From: Hydrogenobacter thermophilus TK-6
Lineage (GTDB): Bacteria > Aquificota > Aquificia > Aquificales > Aquificaceae
Direction: 5' to 3'
NCBI RefSeq assembly: GCF_000010785.1
Contig: NC_013799.1
Location: 248,001 to 312,000, forward strand
DNA: 64,000 nucleotides
The notes under the pieces are model-generated. The model was not told where the DNA came from, ran no database searches, and saw only the letters and a list, made by a program, of their open reading frames with translations. Positions 34,172 through 42,215 of this stretch are shown here, piece after piece (positions within the stretch are counted from its first letter, which is position 1; every line of letters begins with the position of its first letter). The position numbers and the translations under genes are program-made.

Positions 34172-34447
34172 ATGCTAACCCTTCAATGTAAGCTAATACT
34201 TGATAAGAAAGACAAAAAGAAACTCCTTGACATTATGAGAGTCCAATCTTCAGCAGTAAGATACGCCTACAATAGACTGCTGGAGAGTAATAACCCAAAG
34301 TCCTTACACACCTTCAACACCATCACAAAACAGCTCCAAGAAACCTTTAAGCTATTGGAAAGAAACCAAAACCCAAGAAAGATAATATTTAGAGGAAGAG
34401 AGTTATTTGAGAAGCTACAAAAAAGACGCATAAAGGGAAGCCTGTGA
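34172..34447 (+). pseudogene. TnpB (IS200/IS605 OrfB) N-terminal remnant
   Basis: The 91-codon frame reads LQCKLILDKKDKKKLLDIM and SSAVRYAYNRLLES, then IIFRGRELFEKLQKR, the N-terminal region of IS605-type TnpB. TnpB proteins are about 350-450 residues, and the RuvC and zinc-finger parts are absent here. No TnpA is nearby. Downstream, 34448-34562 holds no credible gene, only a terminator-like hairpin. This is a dead insertion-sequence fragment. Confidence 0.7.
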
Positions 34448-34516
34448 GTCAGAGAGAGTGTCAGAGCCTCTGGAAGGAACAAACAGGGTTAGCTTGCTGT
34501 CAGTATGGGTGGGCGT

Positions 34517-34551
34517 CCAAGGTCTTGATTGACAAGACTTTGGAAATTTTT
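34517..34551 (+). terminator. hairpin followed by T-run at the end of the TnpB remnant
   Basis: CCAAGGTCTT (34517-34526) pairs with AAGACTTTGG (34534-34543), 10 bp with one G-T, followed by AAATTTTT. It fits an intrinsic terminator on the plus strand, or the subterminal hairpin of the IS right end. Confidence 0.6.
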
Positions 34552-34562
34552 AAACATACTGA

Positions 34563-34847
34563 TTACCTTTCGTGAAAGGCAACCACCACCCTCCACATGA
34601 TGGGGGGTATAAAGAGATAAGCGATTATGCTAAAGAGTATTAGGACCCTCCAAAAAGTGTCTAGGTAATCAGAAGCCACCATGCCTAAACCTGATAAGAA
34701 CTCAAGCACTCCAAAACCGTAAGAAAGCCTTTGGAGGGAGGGGAGATGGCTCGCCCTCCCTAAGGCGTAAAGTATGGCGTAAAAGCAGGCAAAGAGGACC
34801 ATCAAAAAACCGTAAAGCATAAGCCTATAGAGTGTATCAGCGAGCAA
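34563..34847 (-). CDS. small three-helix membrane protein of the nor operon
   Basis: A 94-residue protein with three hydrophobic segments (LMLYGFLMVLFACFYAILYAL, FGVLEFLSGLGMVAS and VLILFSIIAYLFIPPIMW). It starts inside the 3' end of norB (11-bp overlap), so it is coupled to norCB. No family is recognised; an assembly or accessory role for nitric oxide reductase is inferred from position. Confidence 0.7.
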   Translation of the reverse strand: MLADTLYRLMLYGFLMVLFACFYAILYALGRASHLPSLQRLSYGFGVLEFLSGLGMVASDYLDTFWRVLILFSIIAYLFIPPIMWRVVVAFHER

Positions 34848-36246
34848 GTTCTGCCTCCTTTACCTGCTCTACCCTTTTACCTGCGGTGAGAAGGTCATAA
34901 AGAAGCGCCATGTAAGATAGCGCAAAGATGAGTCCAAAGAAGAACCTCCACCTGTAAGCGTGTTCCATCCATGGGTGCATCTGAGCCTGTATGTAAGCTT
35001 CCCATGTACTTCCAAGGCTAGCTCTCTCTATCATAGTTTGGGCAAAGCCTGCCACCGTTAAGGAAGCGACCATCCCAAACATACCTATTATAAGTCCTAT
35101 GTAGGCTATTCTCCATACTGCACCGTTCATTATGTATCCTTCTTTCACTCTCGTTTTACCCAGTATGTAGTAAAAAATAGCTAAGTTTGCTGCCACATAA
35201 GCACCAAAGAAGGCAAGGTGTCCGTGTGCTGCTGCAAGCTGAGTTCCATGACTGAAGAGATTTATCTGAGGTAGTGTGTGCATAAAACCCCAAACGCCTG
35301 CACCAAACAGATTACCAAAAGCCTGAGCAAAAGCCCAGAAGAGAGCAGGTCTGTTAACTGTTTGTAGTCTGTGAACACCAGCATCGTAAACCGCATGAAT
35401 AACCATAGCTACAAGAGGTAAAGGTTCAAGGGAAGAGAAGAAACCACCTATACCCAGCCAGTAAGGTGGTGTACCGATCCAGTAGTAGTGATGCCCAAGA
35501 CCCAGTATGCCTGTACCGAATACCAGCATCACCTCAATGTAAAGCCACGCTTCTATGATCTTTCTTGGAGTTCCCAAAAGGTGCATCAGGAGCCATCCCA
35601 TAAGCACACCTACCAAAACTTCCCAAGTAGCCTCAACCCACAGGTGTACTACCCACCACCACCAGAACTGGTCAACGGTTATGTTGGGAGTAAAAAACAT
35701 GCCTGCAAGATAAAGACCGAAGAGTGCGGCAAGGTCTACTATAAGCACACCCAAAATACCCGTCAGTCTCCTGCTTGCTAAGACAGTAGCTACCACATTG
35801 TAAGCAACTATCAGCGCAACCGCTACCACACCTATGTCCGCCCATCGTGGCGCTTCCACATACTCTCTTCCTTCGGTTATGAACCATAAAGTGAAGAAAT
35901 CTCCTTTACCGAACTGTTTGATGAGAAATACCAGCACCACTATTGCTACGGTTATTACAAAAGCAAAGTAGGCAAGCTTTCCCAGCTTTATACCCACAAT
36001 TTCTCTCTGAGTTTCAAGGGGTAAAAACCAGTAGATGCCACCTATGAAGCCCATCAAGAGCCAGATGACCATGGCGTTTATGTGCAGCATCCTGTTGGTC
36101 ATAAAGTTTAGCGTTCCGTAAAGAAAATCGGGGTTTATAAACTGGTAGGCTGCTAAGAGCCCAAAAAGTAGCTGAGCTCCAAAGAGAGCTATGGCAGTCC
36201 AAAAGTACCAGATGGCTAACCTCTGAGATTCGTAAAGCCTTTCCAT
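34837..36246 (-). CDS. norB: nitric oxide reductase subunit B (cNOR catalytic subunit)
   Basis: The 469-residue haem-copper-oxidase-like protein has His55 (low-spin haem b), FeB ligands His201 (HLWVE), His252 and His253 (GHHYYWIG), the cNOR-specific glutamates Glu205 and Glu209, and haem ligands His341 and His343 (HGHLAFFGAY). It reduces 2 NO to N2O in the cytoplasmic membrane, taking electrons from NorC. Shine-Dalgarno AAGGAGGG precedes ATG 36246; norC ends 18 bp upstream. The short length and lack of a cytochrome domain separate it from qNOR. Confidence 0.95.
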   Translation of the reverse strand: MERLYESQRLAIWYFWTAIALFGAQLLFGLLAAYQFINPDFLYGTLNFMTNRMLHINAMVIWLLMGFIGGIYWFLPLETQREIVGIKLGKLAYFAFVITVAIVVLVFLIKQFGKGDFFTLWFITEGREYVEAPRWADIGVVAVALIVAYNVVATVLASRRLTGILGVLIVDLAALFGLYLAGMFFTPNITVDQFWWWWVVHLWVEATWEVLVGVLMGWLLMHLLGTPRKIIEAWLYIEVMLVFGTGILGLGHHYYWIGTPPYWLGIGGFFSSLEPLPLVAMVIHAVYDAGVHRLQTVNRPALFWAFAQAFGNLFGAGVWGFMHTLPQINLFSHGTQLAAAHGHLAFFGAYVAANLAIFYYILGKTRVKEGYIMNGAVWRIAYIGLIIGMFGMVASLTVAGFAQTMIERASLGSTWEAYIQAQMHPWMEHAYRWRFFFGLIFALSYMALLYDLLTAGKRVEQVKEAELAR

Positions 36247-36264
36247 GACAAACCCTCCTTTACT

Positions 36265-36939
36265 TTATTGTGACACTTTAACTTCTGGAAAGTTAGCTGG
36301 GAAACCGTTGGTGTCTATTGTGGACATCCACTTTAGGTAGGCAACCACAGCCATCGCCTCATCTTCAGAAAGCTTCAGGTTGGGCATCCTTCTTACCCAT
36401 GTGGGGTACTTATCTGGATTCATCAAAAAGGCTCTCATGGCTTCCTCTCTTGTCTTTGCACCGGTCATGGGCATGAGCTGTTTTTCCCACTTGGGGTCAA
36501 GCCATGCTTTTGTAAGGTCCGGTGCGTAATAAGCTCCGTTTCCAAGTAAGGTGTGGCAGTCCATGCAGTTCCTGCTCTGTATGACGAGCTTACCCTTAGT
36601 TACGAGCTTCTCCGCCTCTTCCTCGCTCCACACCCTGCCAAAGAGACCCACCTCTTTACCCAAAGCCGGGACCATAGCCATCCTCTCCGCATCGTAAACA
36701 TAGCCTATCTCCCTGTTGATAACCGAAGGTGATGGCACCCTCTTGCTACCCATGCTTATCTGCCTTGAGGTATCAACGGTGAGGAGGACAAGAGTTATAG
36801 CCATTACACTGCTGGTTATGACCGCAGCAATCTTCCAAAAGCCAGGCTCAAGCCAGTGCCTCCCCCGTGCCAGGATAAGGCTAACTACGATGGAGATAAA
36901 CAGAGTTGCAACTACAACCTCCAGCCACCCTACACTCAT
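36265..36939 (-). CDS. norC: nitric oxide reductase subunit C (cytochrome c)
   Basis: The 224-residue protein has a single c-haem site C125-M-D-C128-H129, a candidate axial Met185 (RRMPNLKL) and the NorC-typical LLGNGAYYAPDL. It delivers electrons to NorB. Unlike the usual NorC of about 150 residues with one helix, it has two N-terminal hydrophobic helices (about residues 6-24 and 36-54). The strong Shine-Dalgarno AAGGAGG overlaps the palindromic operator. Confidence 0.93.
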   Translation of the reverse strand: MSVGWLEVVVATLFISIVVSLILARGRHWLEPGFWKIAAVITSSVMAITLVLLTVDTSRQISMGSKRVPSPSVINREIGYVYDAERMAMVPALGKEVGLFGRVWSEEEAEKLVTKGKLVIQSRNCMDCHTLLGNGAYYAPDLTKAWLDPKWEKQLMPMTGAKTREEAMRAFLMNPDKYPTWVRRMPNLKLSEDEAMAVVAYLKWMSTIDTNGFPANFPEVKVSQ

Positions 36940-36950
36940 GATGCTCCTCC

Positions 36951-36970
36951 TTGTAAGTATTCACTTACAA
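36951..36970. promoter_or_regulatory. 20-bp palindromic operator in the norC leader
   Basis: A perfect inverted repeat of TTGTAAGT and ACTTACAA with a 4-bp centre. It overlaps the norC ribosome binding site and lies downstream of the predicted start of transcription, the position of a repressor site. It resembles the two-half-site plan of Crp/FNR-family operators but not their usual half-site sequence. Confidence 0.75.
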
Positions 36971-36978
36971 CATAGTTA

Positions 36979-37007
36979 AATTTAAGACACCTTTATAACT
37001 TTGTCAA
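36979..37007 (-). promoter_or_regulatory. norC promoter
   Basis: Minus strand TTGACA (37002-37007), 17 bp and TAAATT (36979-36984). Confidence 0.65.
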
Positions 37008-37061
37008 GTTATTACGCAATCTCCTGGAGAAATTCTAAAATAGAATATACTTTTAATTGTT

Positions 37062-38711
37062 ATGCTAAAAGGTTTCTTTCCTATTGTAGTTTCGTCATTG
37101 TTCTTTTTAGCTACCATTATAGCTGGGCTTTTTTATCTTGACGAAAGAGGAGTCCTATATTACGCTCTTCTATTCCTGAGCGCCTCTTTCTTTATCTTAT
37201 CGTTGGTGGGACCTACCATAAGGGTTGTAAAGGCTTTTGTTGAAGATTACAGAAGGCATAAAAGCTTTTTAGACTTTCTCTATGACTTTTTCTCATCTCT
37301 CAAGCTTGCCATATTTCTAATGGTGTCCATAGGTGTCCTTTCTATGCTGGGCTCCACATACATACAGCAGAACCAGCCTCTGGGTTTTTATCTTGACAAG
37401 TTTGGCGTGGATGTGGGACTTTGGTTTTGGAAGCTATGGCTTACAGATGTGTTTCACTCTTGGTATTATATGCTTCTTATAGTTCTTCTTGCGGTTAATC
37501 TGATAGTATGCTCTGTTAAAAGACTTCCAAGGGTCTGGATACAGACCTTTACTAAGGAGAGGTTTCAAAGGTTAGACCAACATACACAGAAACACCTAAA
37601 ACCCATTAGCATAAAAACAAATTCTTCAAAGGATAAAGTAATTGCCTTTCTCAAAAAGATGGGTTTTAAGGTTTATACGGAGGAAGAGGATGGAAAGGTG
37701 TACTTTTACGGAGAGAAAGGTAGATACTCCCGTTTGGGTGTGTATGTAGTTCATATAGGTCTTTTGGTAATTATGGCGGGCGCTCTTATAGATGCCATAT
37801 GGGGTGTGAGGGGCTCGGTTATAGTGCCGGAAGGCTCAAGGAGTGATACGCTTGTTATACCTTCAAAAGAAGTTGGCTTGAAACTACCCTTTCAGATAGA
37901 GCTTGAAAACTTTAGGATAGTCACTTACGGTGAGGAAGCCCAAGAGAGAGGCAAAAAGATAAGCACACCCTTTAAAGACGATGTAGCCAGTTTTGAGAGT
38001 GATATACGTATCATCAAAGATGGCAAGGTAGTAGCTGAGGGTATGACTGCTGTCAACTCACCCTTTGACTTTGGCACTTACAGAATATTTCAGGCTACTT
38101 ACGGGCTTACGGGAGAGGCAGGCACAGTCAGGCTGGTTATCTTTGACAAAGAAAAGGCAGTAAAGGACCCGCGCTCCGCTCTGGTGGGTGAGGTGGTACT
38201 AAAAGCTGGTAAAGTTGCCGAGTTTAAGGATATGCTTCTCTCCATAGACAGGTCAACTCTCAACATTGAGAACGAGCAGGCAGGCATGAATGGAGACCTA
38301 AAACCCGCTCTTGTAGTCAAAGTGCTTTTAAATCATAAGGCTTACGATGTGCCTGTAGTATACTCTCCGGAGCTTACGCTAATTGCCTACAATCAAATGA
38401 AGGAGCTTAAAGACTTTCCCTATGTCTTTTTTATGTCAGATTTCAGGCCGAGATTCTTCAGCGGTTTTCAGGTATCAAGGCAGCCGGGCACACCCATAGT
38501 ATGGCTTGGGTCCATAATGGTAGTGGGGGGCATGATAGTAGCCTTTTACACCATTCACAGAAAAGTGTGGATGAGGTTAGAGGGGGATACCCTGTGGGTA
38601 GCCTTCTGGTCTCATAAGCTCAAAGAAGACTTTAAAAGGAGCTTTATAAAAGCTCTGGAGGAGCTAAAGCATGAAGGTACTTCTGATGGAAAAGAATCTT
38701 ATGCTGCTTAG
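37062..38711 (+). CDS. resB: System II cytochrome c biogenesis protein ResB/Ccs1
   Basis: The 549-residue membrane protein has N-terminal helices and a large periplasmic domain. Family motifs include LKLAIFLMVSIGVLSMLGSTYIQQNQ, the RYSRLGVYVVHIGLLVIMAG segment with a conserved His, and the C-terminal WLGSIMVVGGMIVAFY. ResB/Ccs1 works with CcsA/ResC in haem export and ligation to apocytochromes, fitting the adjacent c-type NorC. TATACT lies 10 bp upstream of the start. Confidence 0.92.
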   Translation: MLKGFFPIVVSSLFFLATIIAGLFYLDERGVLYYALLFLSASFFILSLVGPTIRVVKAFVEDYRRHKSFLDFLYDFFSSLKLAIFLMVSIGVLSMLGSTYIQQNQPLGFYLDKFGVDVGLWFWKLWLTDVFHSWYYMLLIVLLAVNLIVCSVKRLPRVWIQTFTKERFQRLDQHTQKHLKPISIKTNSSKDKVIAFLKKMGFKVYTEEEDGKVYFYGEKGRYSRLGVYVVHIGLLVIMAGALIDAIWGVRGSVIVPEGSRSDTLVIPSKEVGLKLPFQIELENFRIVTYGEEAQERGKKISTPFKDDVASFESDIRIIKDGKVVAEGMTAVNSPFDFGTYRIFQATYGLTGEAGTVRLVIFDKEKAVKDPRSALVGEVVLKAGKVAEFKDMLLSIDRSTLNIENEQAGMNGDLKPALVVKVLLNHKAYDVPVVYSPELTLIAYNQMKELKDFPYVFFMSDFRPRFFSGFQVSRQPGTPIVWLGSIMVVGGMIVAFYTIHRKVWMRLEGDTLWVAFWSHKLKEDFKRSFIKALEELKHEGTSDGKESYAA

Positions 38712-38973
38712 TAGGATAAAGAGCAGTTTAAGTGAGTATGAGGTAAGGGTAGGAGACAAACACACCGATGAAGACGTGGTTTTTATAAACGTGGAGGCAT
38801 TTCCGGTGGATACCATAAAGGAACTGAAAAGCAAGGGTGCAAAGGTGGTGGCATACTGCGGACACAAAAACATAGACCTTCAGTCAAAGGCAAGAAAGGC
38901 AGGAGCTGATGCGGTAGTCCCCAACAGTCAGGTAATTGATGCAAAAGCTATTATTGAAAAGCTGGGTGGATAA
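38671..38973 (+). CDS. small receiver-like protein
   Basis: A 100-residue protein with the alternating strand/helix pattern of a CheY-like receiver (MKVLLMEKNLMLLSRIKSSL, VVFINVEAFP, KVVAYCGHK, GADAVVPNSQ) but shortened. The phospho-acceptor Asp position appears to be Asn or Glu (INVE), so it is probably not phosphorylated. It overlaps resB by 41 bp and is likely co-transcribed. Confidence 0.6.
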   Translation: MKVLLMEKNLMLLSRIKSSLSEYEVRVGDKHTDEDVVFINVEAFPVDTIKELKSKGAKVVAYCGHKNIDLQSKARKAGADAVVPNSQVIDAKAIIEKLGG

Positions 38974-38990
38974 AGTGATAAAATGTTAAC

Positions 38991-41900
38991 GTGGGGGCAC
39001 CATCCACCGACCTTAGTTTCATAACCAACGAGGGGGGTATAAGTCTAAAAGACAGACTGCTTGCACTCATAAAAGACTGTGAGACTTTTGACTGTATAGT
39101 GGGGTACTTTTACCTTAGCGGTTTTCATCTCATATACAAGGCTTTGGAAAATACAAAAAAGATAAGGATACTCACAGGTATGGGCATAGACCCAAAAAGC
39201 GCTCATATCATACACTCCGCCAAGGAAATAAAAGAAAAAGCACAAAAGAAGATGGAAGAAGAATTGGAAGATTGTGAAGACTCCTACGAAGTGGAGTCCG
39301 CTATAAGAAGGTTTGTAGAGTGGATAGAGTCAGGAAAGCTTGAGATTAAAGCTTATCCTGACGGCAGACTTCACGCAAAGGTTTACATAATGACCTTTAG
39401 GGAAGGAGACAGGGACTTAGGAAGAGTAATTACAGGCTCCAGCAATCTTACTCAATCCGGTCTTGAGGGAAACTTGGAGTTTAACGTAGAGCTAAAAAAC
39501 AGAGCTGATTATGAGTATGCCAAAAAAAAGTTTGAGGAGCTTTGGAGTCAAGCGGTAGATATAACGGAGGATTACGTTAAAACCATAACAGAAAAAACAT
39601 GGCTCAACGATAAGATAACACCCTATGAGCTATACCTTAAGTTTTTGTATGAGTACTTTAGAGACGAGCTTAAGGCAGGTGATTTTGAGCTAAAACTCCC
39701 AAGTGGTATCAAAAGGCTAAAATACCAGGAACAGGCTGTAATAAACGCAAAGAGGATACTGGAAGCTTATGGAGGCGTCTTTATATCCGACGTAGTAGGG
39801 CTTGGAAAGACTTACATCACCGCCATGCTACTAAAACAGCTGGATGGTAGAACCGTAGTGATAGCACCCCCCAACCTGATAGATGAAAAGAATCCCGGTT
39901 CGTGGGTAAATGTGCTAGACAGTTTTAAAATAAATGCCAGATTCTTTTCCACAGGAAAGCTGGACGATGCCATATCTTACATACAAAGCAAAGACTCGGA
40001 GGATCCGATAAAGAACGTAGTCATAGACGAGTCTCATCGCTTCAGGACAGAGGACACCAAAAGCTACGAAAAGCTTGCGCAAATATGCCGTGGAAAAAGA
40101 GTCATACTTGTTTCCGCAACGCCCTACAACAATCACCCCATAGACATCCTATCCCAGCTAAAGCTTTTCCAAAGCCCCAGAAAGAGCCTCATACCAGGAG
40201 TTCCAAACCTTGAAAGCTTTTTTAAAAAGCTTGATAAGAAGCTAAAGGAGGCAAAAAAAGAAGGAGAGGAAGAGTATGTAAGAGTCTCCAGAGAGGTATC
40301 AAAAGAGATAAGAGAGAAGGTGCTAAAGCATGTGATGATAAGAAGGACCAGGAGGGACATACTTAATTACTTTAGAGAAGATATAGATAAGGAAGGCATT
40401 AAGTTTCCGGAAGTTGAGCCACCAAAACCCATCTACTACCAGCTTGAGAAAGAAGAGGACGATATTTTTATGGAAACTCTGAGAATTCTAACCAAAGATA
40501 TCAAGTACTCTAGGTACAAAGTGCTCACCTACCACAAGAATGAAGACATAAGAAACAAATTGCTAACCTCTCAGAAAAACTTGGCCACCATCATGAAGAT
40601 ACTGCTGGTAAAAAGGTTAGAAAGCAGCTTTCACGCTTTCAAGAACAGCATAAACAGATTTGTAAAGTATTACGAGAACTTTATAAAGGAGTACGAAAAA
40701 GGGCATGTCTATGTAAGCAAAGAGCACATAAATAAGCTTTTTGAGCTATTAGAAGAGGAAGACTACGAAGCCATAGAGAAGCTAATAGAAGAAGATAAGG
40801 TACAAAGATACCCAAGGGAAGAGTTTTTTGAGAAGCTGGAAAAAGACCTTTATGAGGATTTGAGCTCTCTGAGAAGAATAAAGCAGATGTGGGATAATAT
40901 AAAGAGAGATCCAAAATTGGAAAAACTTATAAAAGAGTTAGAGGAAAACCCTATTTTAAAGAATAATAAGGTAATAATCTTTACCGAATCAAAAGAAACT
41001 GCGGAGTACCTTTATCAAGAGCTTACCAAAAAGTTTGGAAATACGGTTCTTCTATTCCACGGAAGCGCTTCGGAAAATCATAAAGAATTGCTTATTAAAA
41101 ACTTTGATGCCAACCTTCCGCAAAAACAACAAGACAACACATACAGAATGCTGGTAACTACAGACACTTTGGCAGAAGGTATAAACCTACACAGGTCAAA
41201 CATCATAATAAACTATGACATCCCTTGGAACCCCACAAAGATTATACAGAGAGTTGGAAGAGTGAACCGTATTGGCACCAAGTTTGACACTATATATGTT
41301 TTTAACTTCTTCCCTACGGAGAAAGCAGACAGTGAGATAGAGCTTACCAAAATAGCCAGGTCAAAAGTGGAAGCCTTCTTAAACATGTTAGGAGAAGACT
41401 CTGCCATCCTAACACAGGATGAGCCAGTAGCTTCTCATGAACTCTTTGACAAGCTTGTCTCAAAAGAAGTCCTTGAAGAGGATAAGGAAGAGGAGAGCGA
41501 GATCAAGTACCTAAGAATCATTGAAGAGATTCGTGATAAAGACCCAAAACTTTTTGAAAAAATAAAGCATCTTCCCAAAAAAGCCCGCTCTTCAAAAAGG
41601 TTTTCAGAGAGTTTAAGAGATATTGCTTCTTCCAATTCTTTGCTCACCTTCTTTAGAAAGGGCAAACTAATGAAATTCTTTTTGTCAGACAAAGAAAAGA
41701 CTGTTGAACTTGACTTTTTAACGGCAGCCAAGATCCTTGAAAGTCAACAAAATGAAAAAAGAGCTGAGTTCCCACCGTCTAAAGATTTTTATGAGCTATT
41801 TAACAAAAACAAGGAAGCTTTTATGAATGCTACTGAGGATGAAATAGTTGAAACGCATAGGCAAGCTGGTAGAAGTAGTTATAATGACCTTTTGAAAATT

Positions 41901-42215
41901 CTTAAGGCAGTGCTAAGAAATGGCAAAGAACTAACTGAGGAGCAGCAGGAGTATTACAAAACTCTGATAAATCGCCTTGAAGAAGGTGCCATCCCTAAAA
42001 AAACAGTTCAAAAAACGCTTAAGGAACTAAACGCGCTCAAAGAAGACATACAAGACCCTATAAAAGTGCTAAGCGTCTGCCAGCGTACCATACCATCTGC
42101 TTTACTCAAAAGCCACTATGCCCAGGCTCCTGCTTTAGAGGAAAGCAAGAGGGAGGTTATACTATCTTTATACCTACAGGGTGATGAGCACCACAAATAT
42201 TTTGGAGTTGATTAA
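38991..42215 (+). CDS. PLD-nuclease/SNF2-type helicase defence protein
   Basis: A 1074-residue protein. An N-terminal phospholipase-D-like domain carries H128-A-K and GSSNLTQSG; the usual Asp of HxKxxxxD is Thr. A superfamily 2 helicase follows with Walker A SDVVGLGKTY (about 270), DESH (346), SATPYNNHP, TTDTLAEGINL and RVGRVNRIG (about 755). Helicases of this shape accompany DNA methylases in restriction-like anti-phage systems (DISARM DrmD and related loci). Translation starts at GTG 38991 with TAAAAT 6 bp upstream. The next gene starts immediately after its stop. Confidence 0.85.
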   Translation: MGAPSTDLSFITNEGGISLKDRLLALIKDCETFDCIVGYFYLSGFHLIYKALENTKKIRILTGMGIDPKSAHIIHSAKEIKEKAQKKMEEELEDCEDSYEVESAIRRFVEWIESGKLEIKAYPDGRLHAKVYIMTFREGDRDLGRVITGSSNLTQSGLEGNLEFNVELKNRADYEYAKKKFEELWSQAVDITEDYVKTITEKTWLNDKITPYELYLKFLYEYFRDELKAGDFELKLPSGIKRLKYQEQAVINAKRILEAYGGVFISDVVGLGKTYITAMLLKQLDGRTVVIAPPNLIDEKNPGSWVNVLDSFKINARFFSTGKLDDAISYIQSKDSEDPIKNVVIDESHRFRTEDTKSYEKLAQICRGKRVILVSATPYNNHPIDILSQLKLFQSPRKSLIPGVPNLESFFKKLDKKLKEAKKEGEEEYVRVSREVSKEIREKVLKHVMIRRTRRDILNYFREDIDKEGIKFPEVEPPKPIYYQLEKEEDDIFMETLRILTKDIKYSRYKVLTYHKNEDIRNKLLTSQKNLATIMKILLVKRLESSFHAFKNSINRFVKYYENFIKEYEKGHVYVSKEHINKLFELLEEEDYEAIEKLIEEDKVQRYPREEFFEKLEKDLYEDLSSLRRIKQMWDNIKRDPKLEKLIKELEENPILKNNKVIIFTESKETAEYLYQELTKKFGNTVLLFHGSASENHKELLIKNFDANLPQKQQDNTYRMLVTTDTLAEGINLHRSNIIINYDIPWNPTKIIQRVGRVNRIGTKFDTIYVFNFFPTEKADSEIELTKIARSKVEAFLNMLGEDSAILTQDEPVASHELFDKLVSKEVLEEDKEEESEIKYLRIIEEIRDKDPKLFEKIKHLPKKARSSKRFSESLRDIASSNSLLTFFRKGKLMKFFLSDKEKTVELDFLTAAKILESQQNEKRAEFPPSKDFYELFNKNKEAFMNATEDEIVETHRQAGRSSYNDLLKILKAVLRNGKELTEEQQEYYKTLINRLEEGAIPKKTVQKTLKELNALKEDIQDPIKVLSVCQRTIPSALLKSHYAQAPALEESKREVILSLYLQGDEHHKYFGVD

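Noticed and set aside
34448-34562. Continuation of TnpB after the stop at 34447
   Set aside because: Other frames here are short, and none shows the RuvC or zinc-finger motifs; the stretch holds only the hairpin.
36014-36202. Small frames antisense or out of frame within norB
   Set aside because: norB is conserved over its whole length; these are shadows.
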